Below, piece after piece: positions 1 through 7,702 of a DNA stretch of 37,402 nucleotides. Numbering within the stretch: position 1 is the stretch's first letter; each line of letters starts with the position of its first letter. This DNA comes from Sulfuritalea sp. (lineage in GTDB: Bacteria; Pseudomonadota; Gammaproteobacteria; Burkholderiales; Rhodocyclaceae), in contig JAOTRV010000037.1 of assembly GCA_030247575.1 (NCBI GenBank), positions 1-37,402 of the forward strand. Direction: 5' to 3'. Made by a program: the position numbers and the translations under genes. The notes beneath the pieces were generated by a model, which worked only from the letters and a program-made list of their open reading frames with translations, was not told where the DNA came from and searched no databases.

Positions 1-1
1 C

Positions 2-127
2 TCGGACGAATTCGGCGTGATCCGCCACGTGGTCAATCTGGAAGTGGTCAATACCTACGAAGGCACGCACGACATCCATGCCCTGATCCTCGGCCGGGCG
101 CAGACGGGGATACAGGCGTTCAGCTGA
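2..127 (+). CDS. gcdH: Glutaryl-CoA dehydrogenase, C-terminal end (partial)
   Basis: The reading frame enters from outside the window and ends at TGA 125-127 after 41 visible residues. It contains [19 protein letters not shown] followed by TGIQAFS, which is the signature C-terminus of glutaryl-CoA dehydrogenase. The Glu of YEGTHD is the catalytic base of this acyl-CoA dehydrogenase family. The enzyme oxidatively decarboxylates glutaryl-CoA to crotonyl-CoA with FAD in lysine, tryptophan and (in some bacteria) benzoyl-CoA catabolism. The stop codon overlaps a possible ATG at 127, but the next gene more probably starts at 154. The family call rests on this C-terminal stretch only. Confidence 0.85.
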   Translation, partial: SDEFGVIRHVVNLEVVNTYEGTHDIHALILGRAQTGIQAFS

Positions 128-153
128 TGAAGGCCGGAATTGGAGAAATGCAA

Positions 154-537
154 ATGAATCGCACCATGCTCAAGGGAAAAATTCACCGCGTCACCACGAC
201 CCATTCGGAGCTGCACTACGAAGGGTCCTGCGCCATCGACGAAAGCCTTCTGCTCGCGGCCGACATCCGCGAGTACGAGCAGATCGACATCTACAACGTC
301 GACAACGGCGAACGCTTCACCACCTACGCCATACGCGCCGCGCGCGGCTCGGGCATCATCTCGGTCAATGGCGCCGCGGCACGCAAGGCGGCGCCCGGCG
401 ATCTGCTGATCATCGCCAGTTACGGCAGCATGAGCGAGGACGCGCTGAATAACTTCGAGCCGCGTCTCGTCTATGTCGATGCGCGCAACCGGATTCTTCG
501 GGAACGCGCCGCCATTCCGTGCCAGATGGCCGCCTGA
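154..537 (+). CDS. panD: Aspartate 1-decarboxylase (PanD proenzyme)
   Basis: PanD makes beta-alanine from L-aspartate for pantothenate and CoA synthesis. The 127-residue product starts [13 protein letters not shown] and carries the self-cleavage site YEGSCAID. Starting at ATG 154 puts Gly24-Ser25 at exactly the position of the E. coli enzyme, where Ser25 becomes the pyruvoyl cofactor. ATGs at 127 and 148 are also in frame, but TGGAG at 141-145 is spaced best for 154. Tyr and Thr residues of the active site ([10 protein letters not shown]) are present. A strong terminator follows. panE, the ketopantoate reductase of the same pathway, lies 27 kb away in this window. It closely follows gcdH but shares no obvious pathway with it. 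Confidence 0.95.
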   Translation: MNRTMLKGKIHRVTTTHSELHYEGSCAIDESLLLAADIREYEQIDIYNVDNGERFTTYAIRAARGSGIISVNGAAARKAAPGDLLIIASYGSMSEDALNNFEPRLVYVDARNRILRERAAIPCQMAA

Positions 538-615
538 GCCGGCATCCCGATTGCCCGCGGGGCGCGCCCCCCGCTTTCGATTCTCTCCTCCGCTCTCGAT
601 CATCGAGCGATTTCC

Positions 616-642
616 GCCCCGGCTTGCCGGGGCATATTTTTT
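616..642 (+). terminator. Rho-independent terminator after panD
   Basis: A perfect 8-bp stem GCCCCGGC / GCCGGGGC with a TT loop (616-633) is followed directly by ATATTTTTT. The T-run is on the plus strand, so it terminates panD transcription, about 80 nt after the stop codon. The rest of 538-774 shows no gene. Confidence 0.85.
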
Positions 643-774
643 GGTGCTGCGAAGGCAGTTTGATATCCGCCAAGGACCTCTGTCGTCCGGTCAGAGACGG
701 TCGGCCTCGGCGCGCGCAAGAGCACCTCAGGCGAGCGGACTGTCCAGTTGATGAATTCCCCTGCTGGCTCTTGT

Positions 775-1230
775 TCAGCTCACCGTCGGTTCGCGGCCGT
801 GGTGCACTTCGGTGACCAGGAAGTGCTGCAGGTTTGCCTTCAGGGAATCCGGGATCGGGATGCTGCGCAGGCCGTCGAGGCTGGCCACGACGCGGACCTG
901 AACGGCCCGCAGGCGCACGGTTTCGCCGACGCTGGCTTCGACCATCAGGGTGAAGGACTTGGTGCCGATGCGGGTGACGAAGAGGCGCAGGCAGAGCACG
1001 TCGCCGATACTGCTCGGCGTGAGGAAATCCACCTCGATGCGCGCCGCCGGGACGCCGATGCGCTCCCTGGCGTGCAGGTCGGCAAAGCTGGTGTGCATGC
1101 CTTCGGTGAACCAGTCTTCCATCAGCTCGTCGATGATGACCAGATATTCCGGATAGAAGACGATGCCGGCGGGGTCGCAATGATGAAAGCGGATCAGCTG
1201 GTGCTTCTCGAAATAGCGGGTGGCGGACAT
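775..1230 (-). CDS. Hotdog-fold acyl-CoA thioesterase (4-hydroxybenzoyl-CoA thioesterase-like)
   Basis: The 151-residue protein has the length of the 4HBT/YbgC family and its signature near the N-terminus, HHCDPAGIVFYPEY (residues 16-29), with Asp19 as the expected catalytic residue. It would hydrolyse an acyl- or aroyl-CoA ester in the cytoplasm. It is the last gene of the minus-strand operon that begins at 8851, 85 nt after the acyl-CoA dehydrogenase, and an AAGAAG sequence precedes its ATG. In this context it could release a free hydroxybenzoate or relieve CoA trapping of a dead-end thioester; the substrate is inference. Confidence 0.85.
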   Translation of the reverse strand: MSATRYFEKHQLIRFHHCDPAGIVFYPEYLVIIDELMEDWFTEGMHTSFADLHARERIGVPAARIEVDFLTPSSIGDVLCLRLFVTRIGTKSFTLMVEASVGETVRLRAVQVRVVASLDGLRSIPIPDSLKANLQHFLVTEVHHGREPTVS

Positions 1231-1315
1231 GGCGTTCTTCTTGTCGGGTAATGGGTGAGGCGTACTGCGGCAGTATGCGCGCGGGTTGCGACCGCGGTCA
1301 ATTGCCGGGCAGGCC

Positions 1316-3103
1316 TCAGCAGGACTCCCTGGCGAAGGCGGCCGCCGTCTCGCCGGCGTCTACTATTGCCGCCGACAGGGCCGGCGCCTGCACCGCGAGG
1401 GCGTGGGCATGGAAGCGCGCCAGTTCGATGAGGCCGCGCCGGTAGTCGTCGGCATAGGCCTCCTTGCCTGAAGGCTTCGCCGCGGCGAGCGCAACGCCCG
1501 CCATCTGCCAGCTGCCGCAGACGCTGCCCAGCAAGTGCAAAAAGGGTACCGCGCCGGCCAGCACGGCGGCCAGGCGGTCGCGGCCGTTGGCGAGGATCCA
1601 GTCCAGCGCGCGTTCGAGCGCGGCGATGTCTTCTTCGAATCGCGTGGCCAGCGACTGCATGCCGTCGCCGGCCGCCAGAATGACGGCGACGCCGCGCATC
1701 TCGGCGATCAGCTCACGCAGTGTCGCGCCGTTCTCGCGCAGCACTTTGCGCCCGACCAGGTCGTTGGCCTGGATGCCGGTGGTGCCTTCGTAGATGGTGA
1801 TGATGCGCGCATCGCGATAGTGCTGGGCGATGCCGGTTTCCTCGACGAAGCCCATGCCGCCGTGCACCTGGATCGCGTCGTAGCAGACCTGCTGGCACAG
1901 CTCGGTGCTCCAGCCCTTGACCACCGGCATCAGCAGGTCGACGTAGCGCTTCGCCTTGTCGGCGGCCGCCTTGTCGGGTGAGTGGCGCGCGACGTCGAAC
2001 CAGCCGGCGGCCGTGTAGGCCAGCGCGCGCGCCGCCATGATTCGGGCACGCATGGTCAGCAGCATGCGCTTGACGTCGGGGTGGTTGATGATCGGCTGGC
2101 CGACGGCGCCGGTCACCGCGTCGCGGCCCTGCACGCGCTCGCGGGCGAAGGCCAGCGTCTGCTGGTAGGCGCGCTCGCCGATGCCGATGCCCTGCACGCC
2201 GACGCCGAAGCGCGCCTCGTTCATCATGATGAACATGTACTCGAGGCCGCGGTTCGGCTCGCCGACGATCCAGCCGGTCGCTCCGCCCTGGTCGCCGAAG
2301 CTCATGGCGCAGGTCGGGCTGCCGTGGATGCCCAGCTTGTGTTCGAGGCCGACGCAGCCCACGTCGTTCTTCGCGCCGAGGCTGCCGTCGGCATTGACCA
2401 GGAACTTGGGCACGAGGAACATCGAAATGCCCTTCACGCCCGGCGGCGCATCGGGCAGGCGCGCCAGTACCAGGTGCACGATGTTGGGCGTGATTTCGTG
2501 GTCGCCGTAGGAAATGAAAATCTTCTGTCCGCTGATGCGATAGCTGCCGTCGGCCTGCGGCTCGGCGCGGGTGCGGATCGCGGCGAGGTCGGAACCGGCC
2601 TGCGGCTCGGTGAGGTTCATGGTGCCACCCCATTCGCCCGTGACCAGCTTTTGCAGATAGGTCGCCTTGAGCTCGTCGCTGGCGGCGAGCAGGATCGCCT
2701 CGGATTCGCCGGTGTTGAGCTGCGGCAGCATGGTGAAGGCGGTATTGGCCGAGAACCACATTTCCCAGACGGGCGTCGCCACGCACTTGGGGAGGCCCTG
2801 GCCGCCGTAGTCCGGCGAAAGCCCGAGACCGACCCAGCCGCCCGCCGCAAATTGTTCATACGCTTCGCTCCAGCCCGACGGCGTGACGACCTTGCCGTCT
2901 TCCAGGCGGCAGCTCTCACGGTCGCCGATGCCGTTGAGCGGCGCCAGCACGCCGGCGGCGAACTTGCCGGCTTCCGCCAGCACGGCATGGACGAGGTCCG
3001 GCGTCGCCTCCTCGCAGCCCGGAAGCTGCGCGATGGCGGGCAAATCCGCGACTTCGTCGAGCAGGAAGCGGATGTCGGTGAGCGGCGCGTTGTAGTCGGT
3101 CAT
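1316..3103 (-). CDS. Acyl-CoA dehydrogenase, DmdC/FadE-like large type
   Basis: This 595-residue FAD enzyme has the N-terminal segment MTDYNAPLTDIRFLLDEV typical of the long DmdC-like acyl-CoA dehydrogenases, the flavin-contact motif TMNLTEPQAGSDL (161-173), and the catalytic-base motif IYEGTTGIQANDLVGRK with Glu439. The frame is open to 3235, but homology begins at ATG 3103; no strong Shine-Dalgarno is visible there. In the operon it would introduce the alpha-beta double bond into a 3-arylpropanoyl-CoA, feeding saturated phenylpropanoids into the same route as cinnamates. The last residues (VDAGETAAAF) are encoded by one copy of the dispersed 24-bp repeat (1341-1364). The exact substrate is inferred from the neighbours. 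Confidence 0.9.
   Translation of the reverse strand: MTDYNAPLTDIRFLLDEVADLPAIAQLPGCEEATPDLVHAVLAEAGKFAAGVLAPLNGIGDRESCRLEDGKVVTPSGWSEAYEQFAAGGWVGLGLSPDYGGQGLPKCVATPVWEMWFSANTAFTMLPQLNTGESEAILLAASDELKATYLQKLVTGEWGGTMNLTEPQAGSDLAAIRTRAEPQADGSYRISGQKIFISYGDHEITPNIVHLVLARLPDAPPGVKGISMFLVPKFLVNADGSLGAKNDVGCVGLEHKLGIHGSPTCAMSFGDQGGATGWIVGEPNRGLEYMFIMMNEARFGVGVQGIGIGERAYQQTLAFARERVQGRDAVTGAVGQPIINHPDVKRMLLTMRARIMAARALAYTAAGWFDVARHSPDKAAADKAKRYVDLLMPVVKGWSTELCQQVCYDAIQVHGGMGFVEETGIAQHYRDARIITIYEGTTGIQANDLVGRKVLRENGATLRELIAEMRGVAVILAAGDGMQSLATRFEEDIAALERALDWILANGRDRLAAVLAGAVPFLHLLGSVCGSWQMAGVALAAAKPSGKEAYADDYRRGLIELARFHAHALAVQAPALSAAIVDAGETAAAFARESC
1341..1364 (-). repeat. Dispersed 24-bp repeat, copy A (inside a coding sequence)
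   Basis: Read on the minus strand it starts AGTAGACGCCGG and ends with ACGGCGGC, matching the repeat family at 16756, 21064, 22499, 23682, 24925 and 33555. It lies in frame in the last residues of the acyl-CoA dehydrogenase. It could be chance codon usage or a real copy captured by the gene end. Confidence 0.5.
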
Positions 3104-3136
3104 GGCAGGAGTCGGCGCTGGGTGTAGTGGGGGTTT

Positions 3137-3189
3137 CGCGGAGCAGTGCTCCGCGCCCAGGGAACCGGCCGGCTTTGCAAAGCCGGCCG
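3137..3189. repeat. Twin perfect palindromes between SDR and acyl-CoA dehydrogenase genes
   Basis: Two adjacent inverted repeats fill the 103-nt gap: CGCGGAGCA-G-TGCTCCGCG (3137-3155), and a 24-bp perfect palindrome (3166-3189) with arms CGGCCGGCTTTG / CAAAGCCGGCCG. Neither has a U-tract, so they are not intrinsic terminators. They resemble REP-type intergenic elements and could stabilise or attenuate the operon mRNA. Confidence 0.75.
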
Positions 3190-3206
3190 TGGGGAGACGG
3201 CCTTCC

Positions 3207-3974
3207 TTACTTCGGCGCCATGCGCAGGGCGCCATCGAGGCGGATGGTCTCGCCGTTGAGCATCTCGTTTTCTACGATGTGGACGGCGAGTCCGGCATAT
3301 TCGTCGGGACGGCCGAGGCGCGGCGGAAAGGGCACGGATTTGGCCAGCGACTCCTGCACTTCGGCCGGCAAGGACTCCATCATCGGCGTGTAGAACAAAC
3401 CCGGCGCGATGGTGCACACGCGAATGCCGAAGCGCGCCAACTCGCGGGCGACGGGCAGGGTCATGCCGACCACGCCGGCCTTCGAGGCGGCGTAGGCGGG
3501 CTGGCCGATCTGGCCGTCGAAGGCCGCGACCGAGGCAGTGTTGACGATCACGCCACGCTCGCCGGCGGCGTTGGGTTGACCCTTGCTCATCGCGTCGGCG
3601 GCCAGGCGCAGCATGTTGAACGTACCGATCAGGTTGATGCCGACAGTCTTGGCGAAGTTGGCCAGCGGCTGCGGCCCGTTTTTGCCCAGCACTTTCTCCG
3701 GGGTGCCGACGCCGGCGCAATTGATCAGGCCATGGAGACCGGAGAAGCGCGCCAGGGCGGCGGCCACGCAAGCCTGGCCGTCGGCATCCGAGGTGACGTC
3801 GGTGCGGGCAAAGGCGGCACGGGCGCCGAGCTCCGCGGCCAGCGCGGTGCCGCGCTCGACGTTGAGGTCGGCGATCACGACATTGGCGCCGGCGCCATGG
3901 AAGCGCCGCACGGTGGCCTCACCGAGGCCCGAAGCGCCGCCTGTAACGATGAAGGTGGAATTTTCGAATTTCAT
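3207..3974 (-). CDS. SDR-family 3-hydroxyacyl-CoA dehydrogenase
   Basis: The 255-residue protein is a classical short-chain dehydrogenase: TGGASGLG at 11-18 binds the dinucleotide, Asp36 ends beta-2 (favouring NAD), NCAG is at 85-88, and the tetrad Asn114, Ser148, Tyr161, Lys165 is intact. It most resembles type-2 3-hydroxyacyl-CoA dehydrogenases (HSD17B10-like). In the operon it would oxidise a 3-aryl-3-hydroxypropanoyl-CoA to the beta-keto thioester, the role of CouN in Rhodococcus. The ATG at 3974 was chosen because the family N-terminus begins there ([13 protein letters not shown]) and because it overlaps the upstream stop by 4 nt (ATGA). The frame is open further upstream but without homology. 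Confidence 0.9.
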   Translation of the reverse strand: MKFENSTFIVTGGASGLGEATVRRFHGAGANVVIADLNVERGTALAAELGARAAFARTDVTSDADGQACVAAALARFSGLHGLINCAGVGTPEKVLGKNGPQPLANFAKTVGINLIGTFNMLRLAADAMSKGQPNAAGERGVIVNTASVAAFDGQIGQPAYAASKAGVVGMTLPVARELARFGIRVCTIAPGLFYTPMMESLPAEVQESLAKSVPFPPRLGRPDEYAGLAVHIVENEMLNGETIRLDGALRMAPK

Positions 3975-4843
3975 GATGTTTGGTCCAGTTTGAGCAATCG
4001 GATGGCGTTTTGCTTGAGGATCAGCGGCTTCACCGCATCCTTGAAGCCGGCCTGCTCGAAATCCTCGAGCCAGCGGTCGGGCGCGATCAGCGGGAAGTCG
4101 GTGCCGAACAGCATGCGATCCTTGAGCAAGGTGTTGGCATACTGCACCAGCTGCGGCGGGAAATACTTCGGCGACCAGCCGGAGAGGTCGATCCACACAT
4201 TGGGCTTGTGCAGACAGACCGACAGCGCCTCGTCCTGCCACGGCCACGACGGGTGGGCGATGACGATCTGCATGTCGGGGAAATCCACGGCGACGCCGTC
4301 GAGCAGCATCGGGTTCGAGGTTTCCAGGCGCAGTCCGCCGCCGCCGCGCATGCCGCTGCCCATGCCGGAATGGCCGCTGTGGAAAATCGCCGGCATTTGG
4401 TACTCGGCGATCACCTCATAAAGCGGCCAGGCCATGCGGTCCTGCGGGTGGAAGCCCTGCACCGTGGGATGGAACTTGAAGCCCTTGACGCCGTAGTCCT
4501 CGATCAGCTTGCGCGCCTCGCGTGCGCCCATGCGTCCCTTGTGCGGGTCGATGCTGGCGAAGGCGATCATCATGTCGCTGTTCTTCTGCGCGGCCTCGGC
4601 GACCTCTTCGTTCGGAATGCGCCGGTTGCCGATGTGCGATTCGGAATCGACGCTGAACATCACCAGGCCGATCTTGCGCTCGCGGTAATAGGCGATCGTC
4701 TCGTCTATCGTCGGCCGGTGCGCGTTCTTGAAATACTTGTCGGCGGCGCGCTCGTAGGGCTCGAAGTGCGGGTCCTTCGGCTGGCAGCAGGAAACTTCGG
4801 CGTGGGTGTGGGTGTCGATCGCGACTAGCTGGTCCAGATTCAT
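3971..4843 (-). CDS. Amidohydrolase-2 family metal-dependent hydrolase (CouO-like)
   Basis: The 290-residue protein is a TIM-barrel amidohydrolase of the ACMSD/PF04909 group. Metal ligands are visible: DTHTH (His12, His14), FHSGHSG (His155), IAHPSWPW (His197) and GTDFP (Asp249). The start at ATG 4843 has GGAGG five bases upstream. Members of this family next to CoA ligase, hydratase and SDR genes include CouO of Rhodococcus, which cleaves 4-hydroxyphenyl-beta-ketoacyl-CoA to hydroxybenzoate and acetyl-CoA. That role fits the gene order here, so the same hydrolytic beta-ketoacyl cleavage is proposed, replacing a thiolase, which the operon lacks. It overlaps the SDR gene by 4 nt, implying translational coupling. 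Confidence 0.85.
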   Translation of the reverse strand: MNLDQLVAIDTHTHAEVSCCQPKDPHFEPYERAADKYFKNAHRPTIDETIAYYRERKIGLVMFSVDSESHIGNRRIPNEEVAEAAQKNSDMMIAFASIDPHKGRMGAREARKLIEDYGVKGFKFHPTVQGFHPQDRMAWPLYEVIAEYQMPAIFHSGHSGMGSGMRGGGGLRLETSNPMLLDGVAVDFPDMQIVIAHPSWPWQDEALSVCLHKPNVWIDLSGWSPKYFPPQLVQYANTLLKDRMLFGTDFPLIAPDRWLEDFEQAGFKDAVKPLILKQNAIRLLKLDQTS

Positions 4844-4891
4844 GCTGCCTCCGCCGGGCCGTCCCAAGGAGGCAGCGAGCGTACACGCGGA

Positions 4892-4940
4892 AGCCGCGAA
4901 AGCGGCTGAACCGTGGTCACCCTTTCCCTTGGGAAAAGGG
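4892..4940. other. Two intercistronic hairpins between hydratase and hydrolase genes
   Basis: AGCCGC-GAAA-GCGGCT (4892-4907) forms a GNRA-type tetraloop hairpin. CCCTTTCCC-TT-GGGAAAAGGG (4920-4940) forms a second stem with one bulged A. They lie between cistrons of one operon without a following T-run, so they could modulate mRNA stability or partial termination. Confidence 0.55.
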
Positions 4941-4955
4941 CTGGGGATAGGGTCG

Positions 4956-5726
4956 TCACTGTTGCGGTCCCTTGCCCTTCCGGTTCAGGAAGTGGCCGAT
5001 GCGCGCGACTACCTCGGGGCTGGTCTGGGTGACGGCTGCCATCAGCGATTCGACGTAGAGGCCGTCGTCCGACGACATGTTGCTGATGCGCTGGATCGTG
5101 GTGACCATGGCGTAGTTGGCCAGCGGCGCGTTCTCGGCGATGCGCTTGGCCAGTTCCTGCGCCTTGGCCAGGCCCTCGCCCTTGCCGACGAGGTAGTGCG
5201 ACAGGCCCAGCGCCTGGCCTTCCTCGGCGGTCAGGATGCGCCCGGTCAGCATCATCTCGGCCATGCGTCCCGGACCGATGATGCGCGCGACGCGCACCGA
5301 GGCACCGCCGCCGACGTAGATGCCGTGGCGGCCTTCGGGCAACTGGTACATCGCCGACGGCTCGGCGACGCGGACGTGGGTCGAGGTGGCGAGCTCCAGC
5401 CCGCCGCCGATCACGGCGCCGTGCAGCACGGCGACCACCGGGATGCCCGTCTGCTGGATCTTGCCGAAAACGCGGTGCCAGCCCTGCGAGTGCAGCATGA
5501 CGCCGGAGGGCTCGCGATGCTGGTGTTCGCTGAGGTCGAGGCCGGCGCAGAAGTGCTCGCCGGCGCCGGCGAGAATCACCACCCGGGCTTCCTCCGGCCT
5601 GGCTTCCCAGGCCTTGTCCAGGGCTTCCAGCAGGCGGTCGCTGATCGCGTTGCGTTTGGCGGGGCGATTCAGCGTGATGGTATAGACGAGGCCGTCCAGC
5701 GAGTGGGTTACGAGTTTGTCGGTCAC
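4956..5726 (-). CDS. Enoyl-CoA hydratase/isomerase family protein
   Basis: The 256-residue protein is a crotonase. The oxyanion-hole segments CAGLDL (60-65) and GAVIGGGLEL (103-112) are intact, and both glutamates expected for hydratase chemistry are present (Glu111 in GGGLEL and Glu131 in PEGRHG). The start is GTG 5726, because the family N-terminus begins there and AGGAA lies seven bases upstream; an in-frame ATG at 5804 has no support. In the operon it should hydrate an arylacryloyl-CoA. It could instead be a hydratase-lyase of the feruloyl-CoA type, but the SDR, hydrolase and dehydrogenase alongside favour the beta-oxidative route. Confidence 0.88.
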   Translation of the reverse strand: MTDKLVTHSLDGLVYTITLNRPAKRNAISDRLLEALDKAWEARPEEARVVILAGAGEHFCAGLDLSEHQHREPSGVMLHSQGWHRVFGKIQQTGIPVVAVLHGAVIGGGLELATSTHVRVAEPSAMYQLPEGRHGIYVGGGASVRVARIIGPGRMAEMMLTGRILTAEEGQALGLSHYLVGKGEGLAKAQELAKRIAENAPLANYAMVTTIQRISNMSSDDGLYVESLMAAVTQTSPEVVARIGHFLNRKGKGPQQ

Positions 5727-5811
5727 TGCGTGTTCCTTTGAAGCATTAACGGAAATATCTGGTCCGGAGTCCCCGGAAATGGACGCGCGTAGCGCTCGGT
5801 GCAAATGCGCG

Positions 5812-7674
5812 TCAAATGAAGATCACGTCCGCGCTCGGCACGTCGGAATACAGTTCGAGCACGCGATCGGCGCGGCGCGTCAGCACCGCGCGCTGGTTGA
5901 TGTAGCCCTTGTCGGTCAGTTCGCCGGCTTCGGGCGAGGGCGGCTCTGCCATCAGCAGCACGCGCGCCGGATAGGTGGAGGAGCCGCCGCCGTCGCGCTT
6001 CATGCGCACCAGGCCTTCGCGCACGCGCTCCTTGATCATCGGGTGGCCGATCACCACGTCGACCGGCGCATCCTCGCCGAGACCGGCGATGCGCCGGCAT
6101 TCGGCGATGTTGGGGAAGACCAGGAAGCCGATGTCGTCGCGATCGTGGCCGGCGACGACGATGTCCTGCGCCACCGGCGAGAGCGCGCTGATGCCGGCCA
6201 CGCGCAAGGACCCGACATGCACCCAGGTGCCCGACAGCAGCTTGAAGTCCTCGGCGACGCGGCCGTCGAACAGCAGGCCCAGTTCGGGTTTTGCGGCATC
6301 GACGAATTCGACGGCGTCGCCGATCATGTAGAAGCCTTCGTCGTCGAAGGCGGCCTTGGTCAGCGCGGGCTGCTTCCAGTAGCCGGGGAACAGGTTGGGC
6401 CCCTTGACCCGCACTTCGAGCTTGTCCGCCACCGGCACCAGTTTCAGCGTGGTGCCGGGAATCGGCACGCCGATCACGCCCGAGCGCACGGCCTGGAAAT
6501 GGCAGTCGGTGCAGGCCGGCGCCGTCTCGGTCGAGCCCCAGGAGGAGAGCATGACGACCGGGTGGCCGAGCTCCATCACGGCGAGCCGTTCAAGTTCGTC
6601 CCAGGTCGATTGCGGCAGCGCCGCACCGGCGTAGAAAATGATCTGCAGGCGCGAGAAGAAACTCTTGCGCAGCGCGGCGTTGTCGCGCAATTGCGCCACC
6701 AGCATGCCGTAGGCCAGCGGCACGCTGAAATACACGGTCGGCGCAACGTCGGTGAGATTCTTCACCGTCTTCGGCAGCAGGGCCGGCACCGGCTTGCCGT
6801 CGTCGATGTAGAGGCTGCCGCCGAAGCGCACCACCTTGTTGAAGTTGTGGCTGCCGCCGAAGACGTGGCTCCACGGCAGCCAGTCGACGATCACCGGCTT
6901 CTGCTTGTTGAGGAAGGGCCAGATCACCGATTTCATTTCGACGTTGGAGCACATCATGCGCTGCGTCGTGATGACGGCCTTCGGTGCGCCGACGGAACCC
7001 GAGGTGAACAGGAACTTGGCGATGGTGTCCGGCGTGATCGCCTTGAATGCGGCTTTCACCGCTGCAAAATCCGCCGTGTCGTCGGCGTCTACTCCTGCGA
7101 TCGCGGCGAAGGGAATGGTACCGGGTTGGGGTTGACTGCGGCTGCCGGCGACCACGACCGCGTCATGCAGGTCCGCCACGGCGTTGAGCGCCGGCATGAA
7201 GCGCTCGATGGTGTCGGCGAAGATCATGCCCGGGCGCAGCAGTTCGACATTGGCCCTGAGCTTGATGAAGTCTTTGGAAAGCAGCGAATTGCCCGGCGAC
7301 ACCGGGCTGATCGGCACGCCGACATGCAGACAGGCCAGCATCAGCAGCGCATGTTCGATGCCGTTGTCGGAGAGCACCAGCACCGGCCGCTCGGGCGAGA
7401 GCTTCTGCCCGAGCAGCCAGGTGGCGATGCGATAGACGCGCGCAAGAGCTTCCCCGTAGCTGACCTTGACCCATTCGCCATCCGCGCCCCGTTCGGCGAT
7501 CAGGATGGCGTCCGGTGTTTCGGCCGCCCAGCGCTCCAGCCACTCGCCGGAACAGCGCGAGTAGTCCGGCAGGGCCAGGGCCGAACGGAACAGGCGGCTG
7601 CCGTCCGCCCGGTCTTCGAGGATGACGGCCGGTTCGACAAACAGTTCGGCCGGCGTGCGGGCGATGGCGTTCAT
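5812..7674 (-). CDS. Feruloyl-CoA synthase-like acyl-CoA ligase
   Basis: The 620-residue protein is an AMP-forming ligase of the ANL superfamily, of the long form annotated as feruloyl-CoA synthase. The P-loop-like motif FTSGSVGAPKAV lies at 223-234. SSWGSTETAP is the A5 motif, GLLFDGRVAEDFKLLSG the hinge region, and GELTDKGYINQ near the C-terminus carries the likely catalytic lysine. ATG 7674 is preceded by AAGGAC. It would activate a hydroxycinnamate or phenylpropanoate to its CoA ester with ATP as the committing step of the operon. Whether the ring bears a 3-hydroxy, 4-hydroxy or methoxy group cannot be read from the sequence. A copy of the 24-bp repeat lies inside it (7070-7093). Confidence 0.88.
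   Translation of the reverse strand: MNAIARTPAELFVEPAVILEDRADGSRLFRSALALPDYSRCSGEWLERWAAETPDAILIAERGADGEWVKVSYGEALARVYRIATWLLGQKLSPERPVLVLSDNGIEHALLMLACLHVGVPISPVSPGNSLLSKDFIKLRANVELLRPGMIFADTIERFMPALNAVADLHDAVVVAGSRSQPQPGTIPFAAIAGVDADDTADFAAVKAAFKAITPDTIAKFLFTSGSVGAPKAVITTQRMMCSNVEMKSVIWPFLNKQKPVIVDWLPWSHVFGGSHNFNKVVRFGGSLYIDDGKPVPALLPKTVKNLTDVAPTVYFSVPLAYGMLVAQLRDNAALRKSFFSRLQIIFYAGAALPQSTWDELERLAVMELGHPVVMLSSWGSTETAPACTDCHFQAVRSGVIGVPIPGTTLKLVPVADKLEVRVKGPNLFPGYWKQPALTKAAFDDEGFYMIGDAVEFVDAAKPELGLLFDGRVAEDFKLLSGTWVHVGSLRVAGISALSPVAQDIVVAGHDRDDIGFLVFPNIAECRRIAGLGEDAPVDVVIGHPMIKERVREGLVRMKRDGGGSSTYPARVLLMAEPPSPEAGELTDKGYINQRAVLTRRADRVLELYSDVPSADVIFI
7070..7093 (-). repeat. Dispersed 24-bp repeat, copy H (inside a coding sequence)
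   Basis: On the minus strand it begins AGTAGACGCCGACG and ends ACACGGCGGA. It encodes VDADDTAD in the acyl-CoA ligase. It is a weaker match than the intergenic copies and may be coincidental. Confidence 0.4.
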
Positions 7675-7702
7675 GCGACGTCCTTTTGCAGCGTGATACG
7701 GC

